DNA from: Hyphomicrobiales bacterium
GTDB lineage: Bacteria; Pseudomonadota; Alphaproteobacteria; Rhizobiales; Rhizobiaceae
Length of the DNA stretch: 64,000 nucleotides
NCBI GenBank assembly: GCA_900469955.1
Contig: UBYX01000014.1
Span: 181,620 to 245,619 of the forward strand
Reading direction: 5' to 3'
Positions 8,705 through 17,796 of the stretch are shown in pieces. The notes under the pieces are model-generated. The model searched no databases and was not told the DNA's origin. It saw only the letters and a program-made list of their open reading frames with translations. The first letter of the stretch is position 1. Every line of letters starts with the position of its first letter. The translations under genes were made by a program, and so were the position numbers.

Positions 8705-9739
8705 CTACTTCACGTCGGCGCCGTATTTCTTCAGCGCATCCTGCAAGCTGGCCCAGGCCGTCTTAGCGTCAATGCCGGCCTTCGTGGCTGATGCTTCCCA
8801 TTCGCCTTGCAGGGAAGCGGTCGCCTGTTTCCAAAGGCCGACTTCCTCCGGAGCCGGCTTGTAGAGGGTGTGGCCGCCCGCATCGATCATCTTTTGCCGG
8901 CCGGCCGCTTCCGCATCCGCCCATTTGCTAGCCATTTTTTCGGCCCATTCGGGCGTGCAGTGATCGTCTATCACCTTGCGGTCGTCGGGGGAAAGACCAT
9001 CGATCTTGGCCTTGTTCATCACGAAAGCGAAGGTCGTGGCGTAAAACGGCAGATCGAGATGATGCTTGGTCACGTCCTGGAGACCGAACGTATAGATGGA
9101 GTTCCAGGGCGAGGCGGTCATGTCTGCACCTCCCTTGGAAATCAACTCGCGCATTTCGCCTGCCGGTACCTGCACCGACGCGGCACCTAGCGAGCTCACC
9201 AAGCGAGCCATTGTCGCATGGGCAGGGCGGATATTTTTCCCCTTCAGATCTGCCGGGACCTGGATCGGCCCCTTGACGCCATGCAGCGTTCCCGGGTCGT
9301 GCACATGGACCATGCAGAGATAGACGTCCTCCATCTCCTTTTGAGCGTACTGCTCATACCATTCATCCAGCGCTCGCGATCCGCCCTTAGCATTGGCAAT
9401 CAGGAACGGAATCTCCCCGGCCGCTATGATCGGGAAACGGCCCGGCTGATAACCCGGGTTGATGAACCCGATGTCGACGATACCGTCTCGGGCCATGTCA
9501 TAGTGGTCGGGCGCCGCTCCAAGTTGAGAGGCCGGATATATGGTAATATTGATGCGCCCGCCGGACGCTTCCTTGATCGATTTGGCCCAGGGCTCCATGC
9601 CGCCAGGCTGCAGTGCGTGGGTGGCGGGGACCCAGTGAGACAGTGTCAGCTCGACGTCGGCCGCGCGTGCAGTTGCGGTCAAGGCCGTCGTGATCATTAC
9701 CGCGAGGCAGGCCAGCGCGAGATATGCCTTCAGTTTCAT
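8705..9739 (-). CDS. dctP: TRAP transporter substrate-binding protein (DctP family)
   Basis: 344 residues: a cleavable signal peptide (MKLKAYLALACLAVMITTAL up to an ARA-A cleavage site at about 27), then ELTLSHWVPATHALQPGGM, the DctP family start. The conserved ligand-contact region includes GKNIRPAHATMARLVSSLGA, whose Arg binds the substrate carboxylate in this family. It is the first gene of the minus-strand TRAP operon. The adjacent decarboxylase-dehydrogenase gene suggests an aromatic or branched 2-oxo or 2-hydroxy acid as ligand (inference). Confidence 0.92.
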   Translation of the reverse strand: MKLKAYLALACLAVMITTALTATARAADVELTLSHWVPATHALQPGGMEPWAKSIKEASGGRINITIYPASQLGAAPDHYDMARDGIVDIGFINPGYQPGRFPIIAAGEIPFLIANAKGGSRALDEWYEQYAQKEMEDVYLCMVHVHDPGTLHGVKGPIQVPADLKGKNIRPAHATMARLVSSLGAASVQVPAGEMRELISKGGADMTASPWNSIYTFGLQDVTKHHLDLPFYATTFAFVMNKAKIDGLSPDDRKVIDDHCTPEWAEKMASKWADAEAAGRQKMIDAGGHTLYKPAPEEVGLWKQATASLQGEWEASATKAGIDAKTAWASLQDALKKYGADVK

Positions 9740-9811
9740 GTTTGGTTCCTCCCTTTTGCGTTCAGAGGTCGGACGCGGGCTCCCTCCCGCTCCGGCCGGC
9801 GAATATCGCTG

Positions 9812-10018
9812 TCAATCCGTCGGCAGACTGAAATACCGGGCGTATTGGCAAGGCTGTGGGAATGTTCTTGAGGGGATGCCAATATCCCGATGCACAAAAA
9901 TGGCTGGCGAGAAATCCCTCGAAAGAGCTGCGCGGACGAGGGAGCGCCTTTCCACCACTGCACCCGAGCCTAGCATGTGTATCTCGGTCCGAACTGTAGC
10001 AATCGGTTTTGTATACAT
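9812..10018 (-). CDS. Possible small protein upstream of the TRAP operon
   Basis: 68-residue frame beginning MYTKPIATVRTEIHMLGSGA, with a near-perfect ribosome site (GGAGGAAACCC) directly before the ATG at 10018. It is in the same orientation as dctP and about 70 bases upstream of it. The protein is basic, has no signal peptide or membrane helix, and I do not recognise it. It could be a leader-type gene or the surviving start of a truncated gene. Confidence 0.3.
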   Translation of the reverse strand: MYTKPIATVRTEIHMLGSGAVVERRSLVRAALSRDFSPAIFVHRDIGIPSRTFPQPCQYARYFSLPTD

Positions 10019-10613
10019 GGGTTTCCTCCGATGCCCGAGCGCCAAAGGTGTTGCCATCCTCCTGACACCACCTCCTTGCGCATTCGAATTTCAACATATC
10101 TCCCGTAAAACAACAAGCTGCCATTTTCATATCGATACGGGCGCGCAAGGATCTTGAGTTATATCGATAGGTTCTTCACCCACGTTTCGAATTTTCCAGA
10201 TATTGCTGATCATCCAAATGCATACATCAATGGAAACAATTCAACTGACATTCTCTCTGGGCTCCACATCTGGGACTATGATCCCGCAGAGGTGCAGGCA
10301 GATTGACAGGTTCTGGGCTTCCGTACTCTCGATGATCGGAGCCGGCCCGCCCCCAACGGCCCCGTGATGGCCATCGCCCACCCGTAGATTTCTGAAGCGA
10401 TCAGCCTTCAGAACGGGCGGCGTTTGAGCGACGGGCGGCTTGCCAGACCGAAGGAATGAAGGCGCAGAGCTGACCTTGCTGCCTTGTTTCCATAAGCGCG
10501 CAAAGAGGCCCTACTCCGGGTGGTTCGGAGCAAATCTTATTGCAAGGTCCCAGGTCAGCAACCGACCAATGTTCGCCGTCAGCGCGTCCTGTAACCCAGA
10601 AGCGGCAATCTGC
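10019..10613. other. Intergenic region before the GcvA-like LysR gene 3' end
   Basis: No recognised gene or RNA. The stretch near 10140-10260 is AT-richer than its surroundings and could hold promoters for the minus-strand TRAP operon. No clear box or strong inverted repeat was found. Confidence 0.3.
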
Positions 10614-11513
10614 TCAGCTTCGCAGACAGAGGGCAACTGCCGCTTCGGCCTGTAGCCACTGCACGGTGGCACTAATCTCGGGTGCTGACTCATCCGGCCT
10701 TGTCAAAACGTGGTGACGGAAGCCGGCGATCAACGGGCCGAACGGTTGCACCAGTTGGCCAGCGACGAGTTCATCCTTCACCAGAGCCAGGCTGGCCAGC
10801 ACGATGCCCTGCCCGGCGACGGCTGCCTGGATCGCATGGCTCTCGTCGGAAAATCGCAGCTGCGCGGGCTCTGTGGGTTTGATCAACCCCGCTTCGGCGA
10901 ACCAGCGCGACCATGTCGGATTGTCGGGATGTCGCCGCCGCCATTGGAAGTCGATCAGCGGCCACTTGCCGAAATCTGCAACGCTTTCGACCTTCAGCAT
11001 TGGGTTGAAGACCGGCGCAAAGCAATCCGCAAACAGGGGCGTAACGGAGTAGTTGGGATAGGTGCCCGTGCCATAGCGGATTGCTATATCAATTCCTTCG
11101 GAGTTGAGATTGACCACCTCGTCGGACGCCTGAAATTGCAGGTCGATGTCAGGATGCAGAGCGCGGAAGGCGGCCAGGCGCGGTACGAGCCATCGCGCCG
11201 TGAAGGCGATCGTCGCGGAAATCGTCACCTGTGTACGCCGCCGGCGGCGCGTCAGGCGTTCGATAACCCGCGCAAAGGCATCAAAACCATCCTGCAACAC
11301 AGGATAGAGCTGTGCCCCGGCATCGGTCAGCACGACCTGACGGATGCGCCGCTCGAACAAGACGATCCCCACATGTTCCTCTAGCGCGCGGATCTGATGG
11401 CTGACCGCAGTGGGCGTCACCGCCAGCTCGCTCGCCGCCCGCTTGAAGCTGCCATGGCGGGCCGCCGCCTCGAAGGCGCGAAGCGCGGACAAAGGCGGGA
11501 GGCGTCGGATCAT
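10614..11513 (-). CDS. LysR-family regulator, GcvA-like
   Basis: 299 residues. The N-terminus MIRRLPPLSALRAFEAAARH and the HTH core AVTPTAVSHQIRALEEHVGI are the typical GcvA/AmpR subgroup signature, followed by a LysR effector domain with the DEVVNLNSEGIDIAIRYG element. It diverges from the RidA gene (133 bp between starts) that is followed by an Old Yellow Enzyme pseudogene, so it probably controlled that pair. The C-terminal end runs into an undistinguished intergenic region. Confidence 0.9.
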   Translation of the reverse strand: MIRRLPPLSALRAFEAAARHGSFKRAASELAVTPTAVSHQIRALEEHVGIVLFERRIRQVVLTDAGAQLYPVLQDGFDAFARVIERLTRRRRRTQVTISATIAFTARWLVPRLAAFRALHPDIDLQFQASDEVVNLNSEGIDIAIRYGTGTYPNYSVTPLFADCFAPVFNPMLKVESVADFGKWPLIDFQWRRRHPDNPTWSRWFAEAGLIKPTEPAQLRFSDESHAIQAAVAGQGIVLASLALVKDELVAGQLVQPFGPLIAGFRHHVLTRPDESAPEISATVQWLQAEAAVALCLRS

Positions 11514-11645
11514 GGATGAATTTTCCTAATTTATTGGATGACGATTTGGAGTTTGTCATACTGATTTTAATGAACAATCTTTCAGTCATCAATCTTAGTA
11601 CCGCTTAATTTTCTTCACCGCAGCCCAAATCAATGGAGTGAACCG

Positions 11646-12038
11646 ATGGAACTGGAACGTGTGACCACCACGCCGGACAATTATGCACCATTCCTGTTGT
11701 CGCAGGGGATCAGGTTCGGCAATCTGCTCTTCATCTCCGGTCAGGCTGGCGCAGACGAGGGCGGAAAGATCGTCGAAGGCGGCTTCCGCGCGCAGGGTGA
11801 ACAGGCGTTCGCCAATCTGCGTCGCGCGCTGATGGCCGGCGGATCAAGCCTTAGGGACGTCATCAAGGTGACGATCTTCGTTACCGACATGGGCTATTTC
11901 CAGGAGGTGGTCGAGCTGCGCCGGAAATTCTTCTCCGAACCCTACCCAGCCGACACGATCGCCGAGGTCAAGGCGCTCTATGACCCCGATGTCATGATTG
12001 AAATCGAGGCGATCGCCGCGATCAGCACTGCGCGGTGA
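11646..12038 (+). CDS. RidA/YjgF family enamine-imine deaminase
   Basis: 130 residues. RidA proteins hydrolyse reactive enamine/imine intermediates made by PLP enzymes and protect cells from 2-aminoacrylate damage. Family features are visible: NLLFISGQAGAD, a central KVTIFVTDMGYFQEV and the C-terminal VMIEIEAIAAIS strand with the substrate-binding E. The usual Arg of the canonical RVNVA/PARS region is replaced here (EPYPADTIAEVKALYDP), so activity may differ from archetypal RidA. The 3' neighbour is a decayed flavin oxidoreductase that probably shared its mRNA. Confidence 0.85.
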   Translation: MELERVTTTPDNYAPFLLSQGIRFGNLLFISGQAGADEGGKIVEGGFRAQGEQAFANLRRALMAGGSSLRDVIKVTIFVTDMGYFQEVVELRRKFFSEPYPADTIAEVKALYDPDVMIEIEAIAAISTAR

Positions 12039-12039
12039 C

Positions 12040-13095
12040 ATGGCCATATCCGTATCCACCGAGGAGCGCGCCGACCTGGCCCGCATCTTCGATCCGCTAA
12101 AGATCGGGCAATTGGAAATCCGCAACCGGCTCGCGGTCGCGCCGATGACGCGGTCAGCGCGACAGAGATCGGCCGACAACGGCTAGGATGAGCGGCTATT
12201 ATGGTGGCTTTGCCAAGTCGGATCTGGCCTCGTCGGATGACGGACAGCTCGATGCGTGGAAGCCGATCGTTGAGCGTGTCCATGCGGGCGGCGCGCTTCG
12301 TCGCACAACTCATCCACGCTGGCGCGCTCAGCCATGGTAATCGTTTCCGCGACGGCACGCGTGGCCCGTCGGCGATCCGACCGATCGGCCGCCAAATGCA
12401 TTTCTATCGTGGACCAGGAGATCCGTTGCCATTCCAGATGACCAGGACGGAGATTGACGAGGCGATTGCGGGTTTTGCAGCAGCGGCAACTCAGGCTCGC
12501 GAAGCGGGTTTTGACGGCGTTGAGATCCACGGCGCCAACGTTATCTCCTCGATCAGTTCCTGAGCGAAGGCGTCAACATGCGCGCGGATGCCCATGGCGG
12601 CAGGCCGGTGGCACTCCGGCGGGTCACCTTGGAGACGGCAAAGGCAGTTCGCGCTGCGGTTGGCCCCGACTTCATCGTCGGCATGAGGAGTTCACGGGCC
12701 AAGGTCAACGACTTCGTCTACAAATGGCGGGGCGAGGACCAAGCAGCCGAAGTCTACAACCTGCTGGGCCGGCTTGGATCGACTACCTCCATACTACGCA
12801 GTTCGGGGCGTGGCGCCCAGCTTTCAGCGAAGGCCCCAGCCTCGCCAGCCTAGCTAGGCGCCATAGCGGCCTGCCGTACTGGCGAACGGGTCGCTTCATG
12901 ATCCGGGGCGCGCGAGCGCGCTGCTTTTTGAGCATCAGCTCGACATGATCACGCTCGGCCTTTGCGCGCTGGCGCAAACAGACTGGCGACAACGGGTTGC
13001 GCAGCGTAGATCGCTCGCCGAGTTGGACCCTCGGATATTATCGCCGCTCGCCGAACCGTGCCAACGCCGATCACGTCCAGTCGACGAGATAGTGG
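12040..13095 (+). pseudogene. Decayed Old Yellow Enzyme (NADH:flavin oxidoreductase)
   Basis: Begins MAISVSTEERADLARIFDPL, one base after the RidA stop, and continues as LEIRNRLAVAPMTRSA. A TAG at 12184 interrupts it. The rest of the family is spread over several frames: WKPIVERVHAGG, then AQLIHAGALSHGNRFRDGTR (in the frame near 12300-12560), then DQFLSEGVNMRADAHGG (near 12555-12600), then YLHTTQFGAWRPAF, and ITLGLCALAQTDWRQRVA near 12945. At least four frameshifts plus one nonsense codon are needed, so no full-length enzyme can be made. Intact members reduce activated C=C bonds using FMN. Confidence 0.85.
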
Positions 13096-13187
13096 TTGGT
13101 CCAGGTGAGCCATTCCCGCGAGACTACCAATCAAAGTCCGCACGGTCGGCCAAGCGACGGTCCAACACATCGATCGCGGGAAGACTA

Positions 13188-13484
13188 TCATTTTGCCGAC
13201 AGGACGACGGGACCGGCAACTGGGTCCGTGACGCCAAGGCCTCCGTCAAGATCCTCGAGCGTTTGCCGAAAACTGTCGAGCGTTGCAATCATCTGTGGCC
13301 GACTTGCCGCCAATGCCTCCATGCTTTCCCATTCGGCGATAATGCAGAAGCGATCTTCGCCGGCCCTGATGATGTTTGCGTGTCGTAAGCCTGCCCAGTC
13401 GGCTCCTACGCCCCTGTGAGCATCCAGAAACGCGGCCTCTTGTCCCGGCTTGACTTTGAAACGCACCACATTGAAAGCAGTCAT
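13188..13484 (-). CDS. ABM-domain (antibiotic biosynthesis monooxygenase-like) protein
   Basis: 98 residues with the small alpha/beta-barrel pattern of ABM/YgiN proteins: FNVVRFKVKPGQEAAFLDAH, then RFCIIAEWESMEALAASRPQ. Family members include quinol monooxygenases and many uncharacterised dimeric proteins. The start at 13484 has a good ribosome site (GGGAGGCACCTC). It stands alone, convergent with the decayed Old Yellow Enzyme. The exact reaction is not predictable. Confidence 0.75.
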   Translation of the reverse strand: MTAFNVVRFKVKPGQEAAFLDAHRGVGADWAGLRHANIIRAGEDRFCIIAEWESMEALAASRPQMIATLDSFRQTLEDLDGGLGVTDPVAGPVVLSAK

Positions 13485-13774
13485 GAGGTGCCTCCCAAGA
13501 TTGTAGAACGAAAGGTGCTTGTTGTTCTAACAGACCAGGCATCCAGGGGTGCAGGCGAGCTGCACCCTCCACTAGCTAAAGTTAGCATGCTTCCCTGACA
13601 GGGAAAATCCAGCAGAAGGATTAGGCATTCTCGTCCAGATGATTTTCCCCCAATCATGTTGGAGCTTGCTGACCCTGCAGCCGCGGACGACGCCCGGAGC
13701 AGATCTCGGGGTTTGTCAGGGGAACCTACGGTCCGTATAGTGCTGCTACGAACCGCACCCGAGCCATCCTCAAT

Positions 13775-14653
13775 ATGCTGGATTTGCCACCATCTTCAAA
13801 TGTCTTGCTCTCCAGCATGGGCAGAGGCTGGAGCCGGCTGAGCGCGGACTACCTCGTCGTCCCCAAGGGAATCGCACGGGTGCCGGGGGGCAAGATGCAT
13901 AGTCTCGGCATCCATTTCGGTCCTCCGGTTAATGCAGACTGTTCATGCGGAGATCGCCGCATGCGCCGAATCCAGAAGCCAGGCGACATCGACATCATTC
14001 CCGCAGGCGTAGATGGTTCATGGGAAGACGATGGCGACTGCCACATATTGCGTTTGAGCCTTCAACCCACGCTACTTCATGATGTTGCAGCAGAACTCGG
14101 CCGCGATCCCAGCAAAACTGACCTGTTGCCAAGCTTACAGGTCCGCGACACCCGCATTGAGGCGATCGGTTGGGCTGTGAAAGCGGATCTCGAAGCTGCC
14201 GTTCCGTCAGATTCGCTCTATATCGATCTTCTTGCCCACGCGCTCGCTGTTCGCCTAATCGAGCTTGCCGGTTCCGGTTCACGGCTACCGGAAATCCCGA
14301 AGGAGCAGAAGCTGTCGGCGCGCCAACTTCGAATAGTCACAGACTTCATTGAAACCAATCTCGATCGAAAGCTTCATCTTGCCGACCTGGCTGTAGTGGT
14401 CGGCGTCAGTTTGACCCGCTTTAAAAGCTTGTTCCGCAACAGTACCGGCGTCCCCGTACATCAGTACGTCATCCGCCGCCGCGTTGAATATGCCCGCTCG
14501 CTGATCATGACGACGACAATGCCAGCAAGCGAGGTAGCACTTGCGGCGGGCTTTTCCCATCAAAGCCATATGGCCTCGACGATGCGCCGCCTCCTCGGCC
14601 AGACCCCGGGCGAGATCGCCCGACACGCCGAACAATTCCGCCGGATCCTGTAA
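13775..14653 (+). CDS. AraC-family transcriptional regulator
   Basis: 292 residues with two C-terminal AraC helix-turn-helix motifs: LHLADLAVVVGVSLTRFKSL (about 205-225) and MPASEVALAAGFSHQSHMAS (about 252-271), ending RLLGQTPGEIAR. The N-terminal half is a cupin-like effector region. The frame stays open upstream to 13673 and its translation (GFVRGTYGPYSAATNRTRAI) reads like protein, but it has no start codon and no ribosome site precedes 13775. The true N-terminus may therefore be longer or damaged. The next gene downstream, an NmrA-like oxidoreductase, is a plausible target. Confidence 0.83.
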   Translation: MLDLPPSSNVLLSSMGRGWSRLSADYLVVPKGIARVPGGKMHSLGIHFGPPVNADCSCGDRRMRRIQKPGDIDIIPAGVDGSWEDDGDCHILRLSLQPTLLHDVAAELGRDPSKTDLLPSLQVRDTRIEAIGWAVKADLEAAVPSDSLYIDLLAHALAVRLIELAGSGSRLPEIPKEQKLSARQLRIVTDFIETNLDRKLHLADLAVVVGVSLTRFKSLFRNSTGVPVHQYVIRRRVEYARSLIMTTTMPASEVALAAGFSHQSHMASTMRRLLGQTPGEIARHAEQFRRIL

Positions 14654-14791
14654 AGATCTGCCTGAATCTGCGCGACGAGTTCCGTGCTCCTACCCTACCC
14701 TCCACTGATGTCGAGCACGGACTGGGAGCAAAGCGCTGTGACCTCACTTGAAACACATCGAGACGAGACCGCGGTCGGAGAAAATGTTGGA

Positions 14792-15721
14792 ATGGCCAAA
14801 ACAGTGGGGATGCATGCAATTCTCGGTGCCACCGGCAAGGTTGGCTATTCGACATCCTCCACGTTGCGGCGGGCCGGTGTCCCTGTCAGAGCAGTCCTTC
14901 GCGACACAACGAACGCGAGCCATCTTCTCGCACTTGGATGCGATGTTGCTGTCGCCGATCTTCAGGACCCCCTTACCCTTGCCCAATCCATCGCCGGTGC
15001 CAGTTGCGTGCAAGTCATCTGCCCTCCTTCGCCTCAGGTTCCCGATACAGCCGAAGACATGGTTCGGTCCGTTAACAGTGTCGTCGAGGCACTGGAGCGA
15101 TCGCGCCCCGATCTGGTGCTGGCCATATCCGATTATGGGGCCCATGTGAGCGATGATATCGGAATGCCCGCCATGTTCCGCTTCTTCGAGGAACGTCTTC
15201 GAGACCTTCCCATCAAGAAGATCTTTTTGAGATCGGCGGAGCACATGGAAGGCTGGGGCGCGCTGCTGCCCGTCGCCGACGCCACCGGGACGCTACCAAG
15301 CTTCCACTGTCCGGTTGAACGAAGCTTTGCAACCGTCTCGGCTGGCGATGTGGGCGTGATTGCCGCGGACCTGCTCCTGCAGCCGGACGCTGTAGGAGGC
15401 ACGCGGATCGTGCACGCGGAGGGACCGCGCCGCTATAGCGCCGCCGATGTCGCCGAGGCATTTACCCACTTGCTGGGGCACGTGGTCACCGCTCAGGCCG
15501 TGCCACGCGCACAATGGCGCGAAACCTTTAGCCGGCGGGCGAGCCCGAGTGCCACTGACTTGCTGGTGAAGCTATACGATGCCCACAACCAAGGGGGGTT
15601 GGTCGATGTTGAGGCCGGTATTGGCGAGGTTCGCCGTGGCAGCACAGAACTCTTAGCGGCGCTTGGTTCGCTTGTTCGAGCGCGCCAACTCGGTGAGCCC
15701 GGCCGTACCTCGCCAACGTAG
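14792..15721 (+). CDS. NmrA-like NAD(P)-binding protein
   Basis: 309 residues from ATG 14792, chosen because GGAG lies 11 bases upstream and it opens directly into MHAILGATGKVGYSTSSTLR, the Rossmann GxxGxxG dinucleotide site. A longer in-frame start (14684) would add a 36-residue tail not seen in the family. Atypical SDR of the NmrA/HSCARG or quinone oxidoreductase-2 type; members sense the redox state of NAD(P) or reduce quinones. The usual Tyr-x3-Lys catalytic pair is not evident, as expected for NmrA. It lies 138 bases after the AraC gene on the same strand. Confidence 0.82.
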   Translation: MAKTVGMHAILGATGKVGYSTSSTLRRAGVPVRAVLRDTTNASHLLALGCDVAVADLQDPLTLAQSIAGASCVQVICPPSPQVPDTAEDMVRSVNSVVEALERSRPDLVLAISDYGAHVSDDIGMPAMFRFFEERLRDLPIKKIFLRSAEHMEGWGALLPVADATGTLPSFHCPVERSFATVSAGDVGVIAADLLLQPDAVGGTRIVHAEGPRRYSAADVAEAFTHLLGHVVTAQAVPRAQWRETFSRRASPSATDLLVKLYDAHNQGGLVDVEAGIGEVRRGSTELLAALGSLVRARQLGEPGRTSPT

Positions 15722-16292
15722 AGCGGCAGAGCCATGCCTGACGGCACGAAGAGCCTGGCAGCGCTCCGCGTCTGATGCACGCGGTTCTAACATCACCAAG
15801 GCACCGCTACCACTGTGCGGTCGGACCTCTAGCGGCAAAACGCACGTTATCCGGCTTGGTCTATTTTTTCGGGAGCCGCCGAAACCGCTGTCACGTAGAT
15901 GTCACGCCGGACTCGGCGAACAGATGCGGTAAGGCTTGAGCGAAACATATCGGGTCAAAGTGTTTTCGGTGAGTTTTTAGATGATCAAGTTTTACATCTC
16001 GTTTGCATTCTCGCTTTTGGTCGCAGGGGCCTCGGTTGTAACTGCCTTGAGCCAATCGCCGTCCGACGGTCATTTCCTCCATCTAGAGAGACGACACAAC
16101 TGACGTGTGTTCAAGTAAGTCGCTTGTCTAAACGCACCGGTCGCTCTCAGACGCAGCTCACCGGGCGATACTGCATTTGTTCGCCCGTATCCGGGCGAAC
16201 TTGGTGGTTGATATCGATGGTGTCGTCACGAGGAGTTGACAGCTTGGCATCATCGGTCGTTGTTGTTCCTGGTGCGAGGAAGGTAGGGATCC
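15722..16292. other. Intergenic stretch with one short candidate gene
   Basis: No recognised long gene. The only supportable content is the 40-residue signal-peptide-like frame at 15981-16103, listed separately. The remainder shows no clear repeat, RNA or terminator. Confidence 0.35.
15981..16103 (+). CDS. Possible small secreted or membrane peptide
   Basis: 40-residue frame starting MIKFYISFAFSLLVAGASVV, a textbook hydrophobic signal or anchor segment with a positive N-terminus, followed by a short polar tail (TALSQSPSDGHF). GGTGAG lies about nine bases before the ATG. It is too short for routine gene finding and is not recognised. The coherent hydrophobic core is the main evidence. Confidence 0.35.
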   Translation: MIKFYISFAFSLLVAGASVVTALSQSPSDGHFLHLERRHN

Positions 16293-16526
16293 ATGCCCGT
16301 TACGTCGGATTTCGTCCGGGAATTGTTCGCTGCTGCCAATCAGATCGATGTGCTCTCGACATCGGAGAGCAGGAGACTTATCGAAAGAGCCGCATCGACC
16401 ATTAAGGATCAAAGGAAACGATTAGCAGCCCTCGGCTACATCCTTCCATTGACACAGGACGTCACCGCGGATTTGCCGAAGCTGCTGAGACATTTCAATG
16501 GGATGCCGCCCCAGCTTATGGCGTGA
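16293..16526 (+). CDS. Small hypothetical protein
   Basis: 77 residues, not recognised. The pattern is helical (SDFVRELFAAANQIDVLSTS, then IERAASTIKDQRKRLAALGY), suggesting a small cytoplasmic helical bundle. AGGAAGGTAGGG precedes the ATG at a workable distance. There is no membrane segment. It lies about 260 bases from the end of the minus-strand group at 16789 and is convergent with it. Confidence 0.45.
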   Translation: MPVTSDFVRELFAAANQIDVLSTSESRRLIERAASTIKDQRKRLAALGYILPLTQDVTADLPKLLRHFNGMPPQLMA

Positions 16527-16788
16527 CGCAAATAAAGTGCGCTGACGAGATCTTTCGTCTCGGACAAGTGCTCGGCAAGCATGAGCCTGCTGATAAATAA
16601 ACAGTAACCGTCTTCGCAGACCCTACTGGAACGACAAGCGGCGCTGGCCGAAGATGCCAGCGCCGTAGACCCGTGCCCACGGTACCCCACTGCGGTGAGG
16701 CTCGACACGCTACAATCACAAGCGTGTCGAGCCCTCCAATGCCGCGCCCCTGGAGTACGGGAGCGGCAACCGGCTCACCCCCAGCCGA

Positions 16789-17001
16789 TTACTGATAGTT
16801 GTTTCTGGTTGCAATTCGCGATGTAACAAGCTTGGCGAGGTCGATCTCGACATCACTGCGAAGTTCCTTGCTGATCGCTTCCAAGGTCACGGAAATGCCA
16901 GCCTCCACTTCCCGCGACTTCAACAAGCGCGCCGTATCACGTGCATAAACCAGCAGTCGCCCCAACGCTGCCAGCTCCGCATTCCGATCGATGTCCTGCA
17001 T
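16789..17001 (-). CDS. Small hypothetical protein downstream of tfuA
   Basis: 70 residues from ATG 17001, preceded by AAAGGACGG. A longer frame to 17082 exists but lacks a ribosome site. The sequence MQDIDRNAELAALGRLLVYA continues as one amphipathic helical protein ending ATRNNYQ. It is not recognised. It follows tfuA by 99 bases in the same direction, so it could be the last gene of the RiPP operon or independent. It has no Cys and no signal peptide. Confidence 0.5.
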   Translation of the reverse strand: MQDIDRNAELAALGRLLVYARDTARLLKSREVEAGISVTLEAISKELRSDVEIDLAKLVTSRIATRNNYQ

Positions 17002-17100
17002 TATTAAACCGTCCTTTGTTTCCCCGGTCGGAGCGCAATTTAGACCGAACAGCGAAGGGCGGGCGTGACATCGGCGTGACACAACGCGCGGCTGAAGACG

Positions 17101-17796
17101 TCAGCGCTCACGCCAGAGAGATGTACGATTGAACTCAAAGGAAGGGAGGACGCCCGGCTCGCTGGTCTGGCGCAGGGCCTCAATGAGAGACAAGGCGTCG
17201 AGGCGCTTTTGATCTACATACTGCGTCTTGAGGATAGTCAACAGCTCGGCGGAGCGAACAGGCTCGATTTCCCCACAGCTTTCAAGAATGGCGTCCCATG
17301 TCCGGGCTTTGAAGAACAAATCGTTGGCCCTTTTTGCGAGCCATTGCTCTTCTTTTTCGCAGATGAGGTTTCTTCTCCGACAGGTAGCGAGCGTTGAGGT
17401 TACGTTCACGAGTGGCAAAGTGACGGCGATATAATTTAGTTCTTCCGGGCCATGTAGCAGCGCCACGTCAGCGTCGTCGACCAGGGTGCCGCTTGCATAG
17501 CCATGAAAGATCTCTCCGACGCCGATCATACCAAAGGCTCGGCATTCAGCCGCCCTCAAGGCCCCCATGCTTGCCGCGCCATAAATCATCACACCCTTGG
17601 CAAGACCGTAAAGGATTTCCTTGTGCCAGACAGGTGCAATATATTCGAAAGCGCCGTCGATCAAACCGATGGCGGTTGCGCCGTCATCAACAGCACGACG
17701 TAAATCACCCTGAATGGCGGGCGGACGAACCATGATGTCAGGGCCAGCGAAACGATAGGCGCTGGGAAGGCTTGGCCCCACAAACGCTATCTTCAT
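17101..17796 (-). CDS. tfuA: TfuA-like protein, YcaO partner for peptide thioamidation
   Basis: 231 residues with all TfuA family blocks: KIAFVGPSLP at the N-terminus, RPPAIQGDL at about 24-32, IGLIDGAFE at 43-51, VWHKEIL, GAASMGALRAAECRAFGMIG at about 73-92, and LVDDADVALLH. The family is named after the trifolitoxin locus of Rhizobium. TfuA proteins act with YcaO enzymes to install backbone thioamides, as known for McrA modification and some thioamidated RiPPs, probably by handling the sulfur donor. The start codon overlaps the ycaO stop by four bases (ATGA), so the two are translationally coupled. Confidence 0.93.
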   Translation of the reverse strand: MKIAFVGPSLPSAYRFAGPDIMVRPPAIQGDLRRAVDDGATAIGLIDGAFEYIAPVWHKEILYGLAKGVMIYGAASMGALRAAECRAFGMIGVGEIFHGYASGTLVDDADVALLHGPEELNYIAVTLPLVNVTSTLATCRRRNLICEKEEQWLAKRANDLFFKARTWDAILESCGEIEPVRSAELLTILKTQYVDQKRLDALSLIEALRQTSEPGVLPSFEFNRTSLWRER

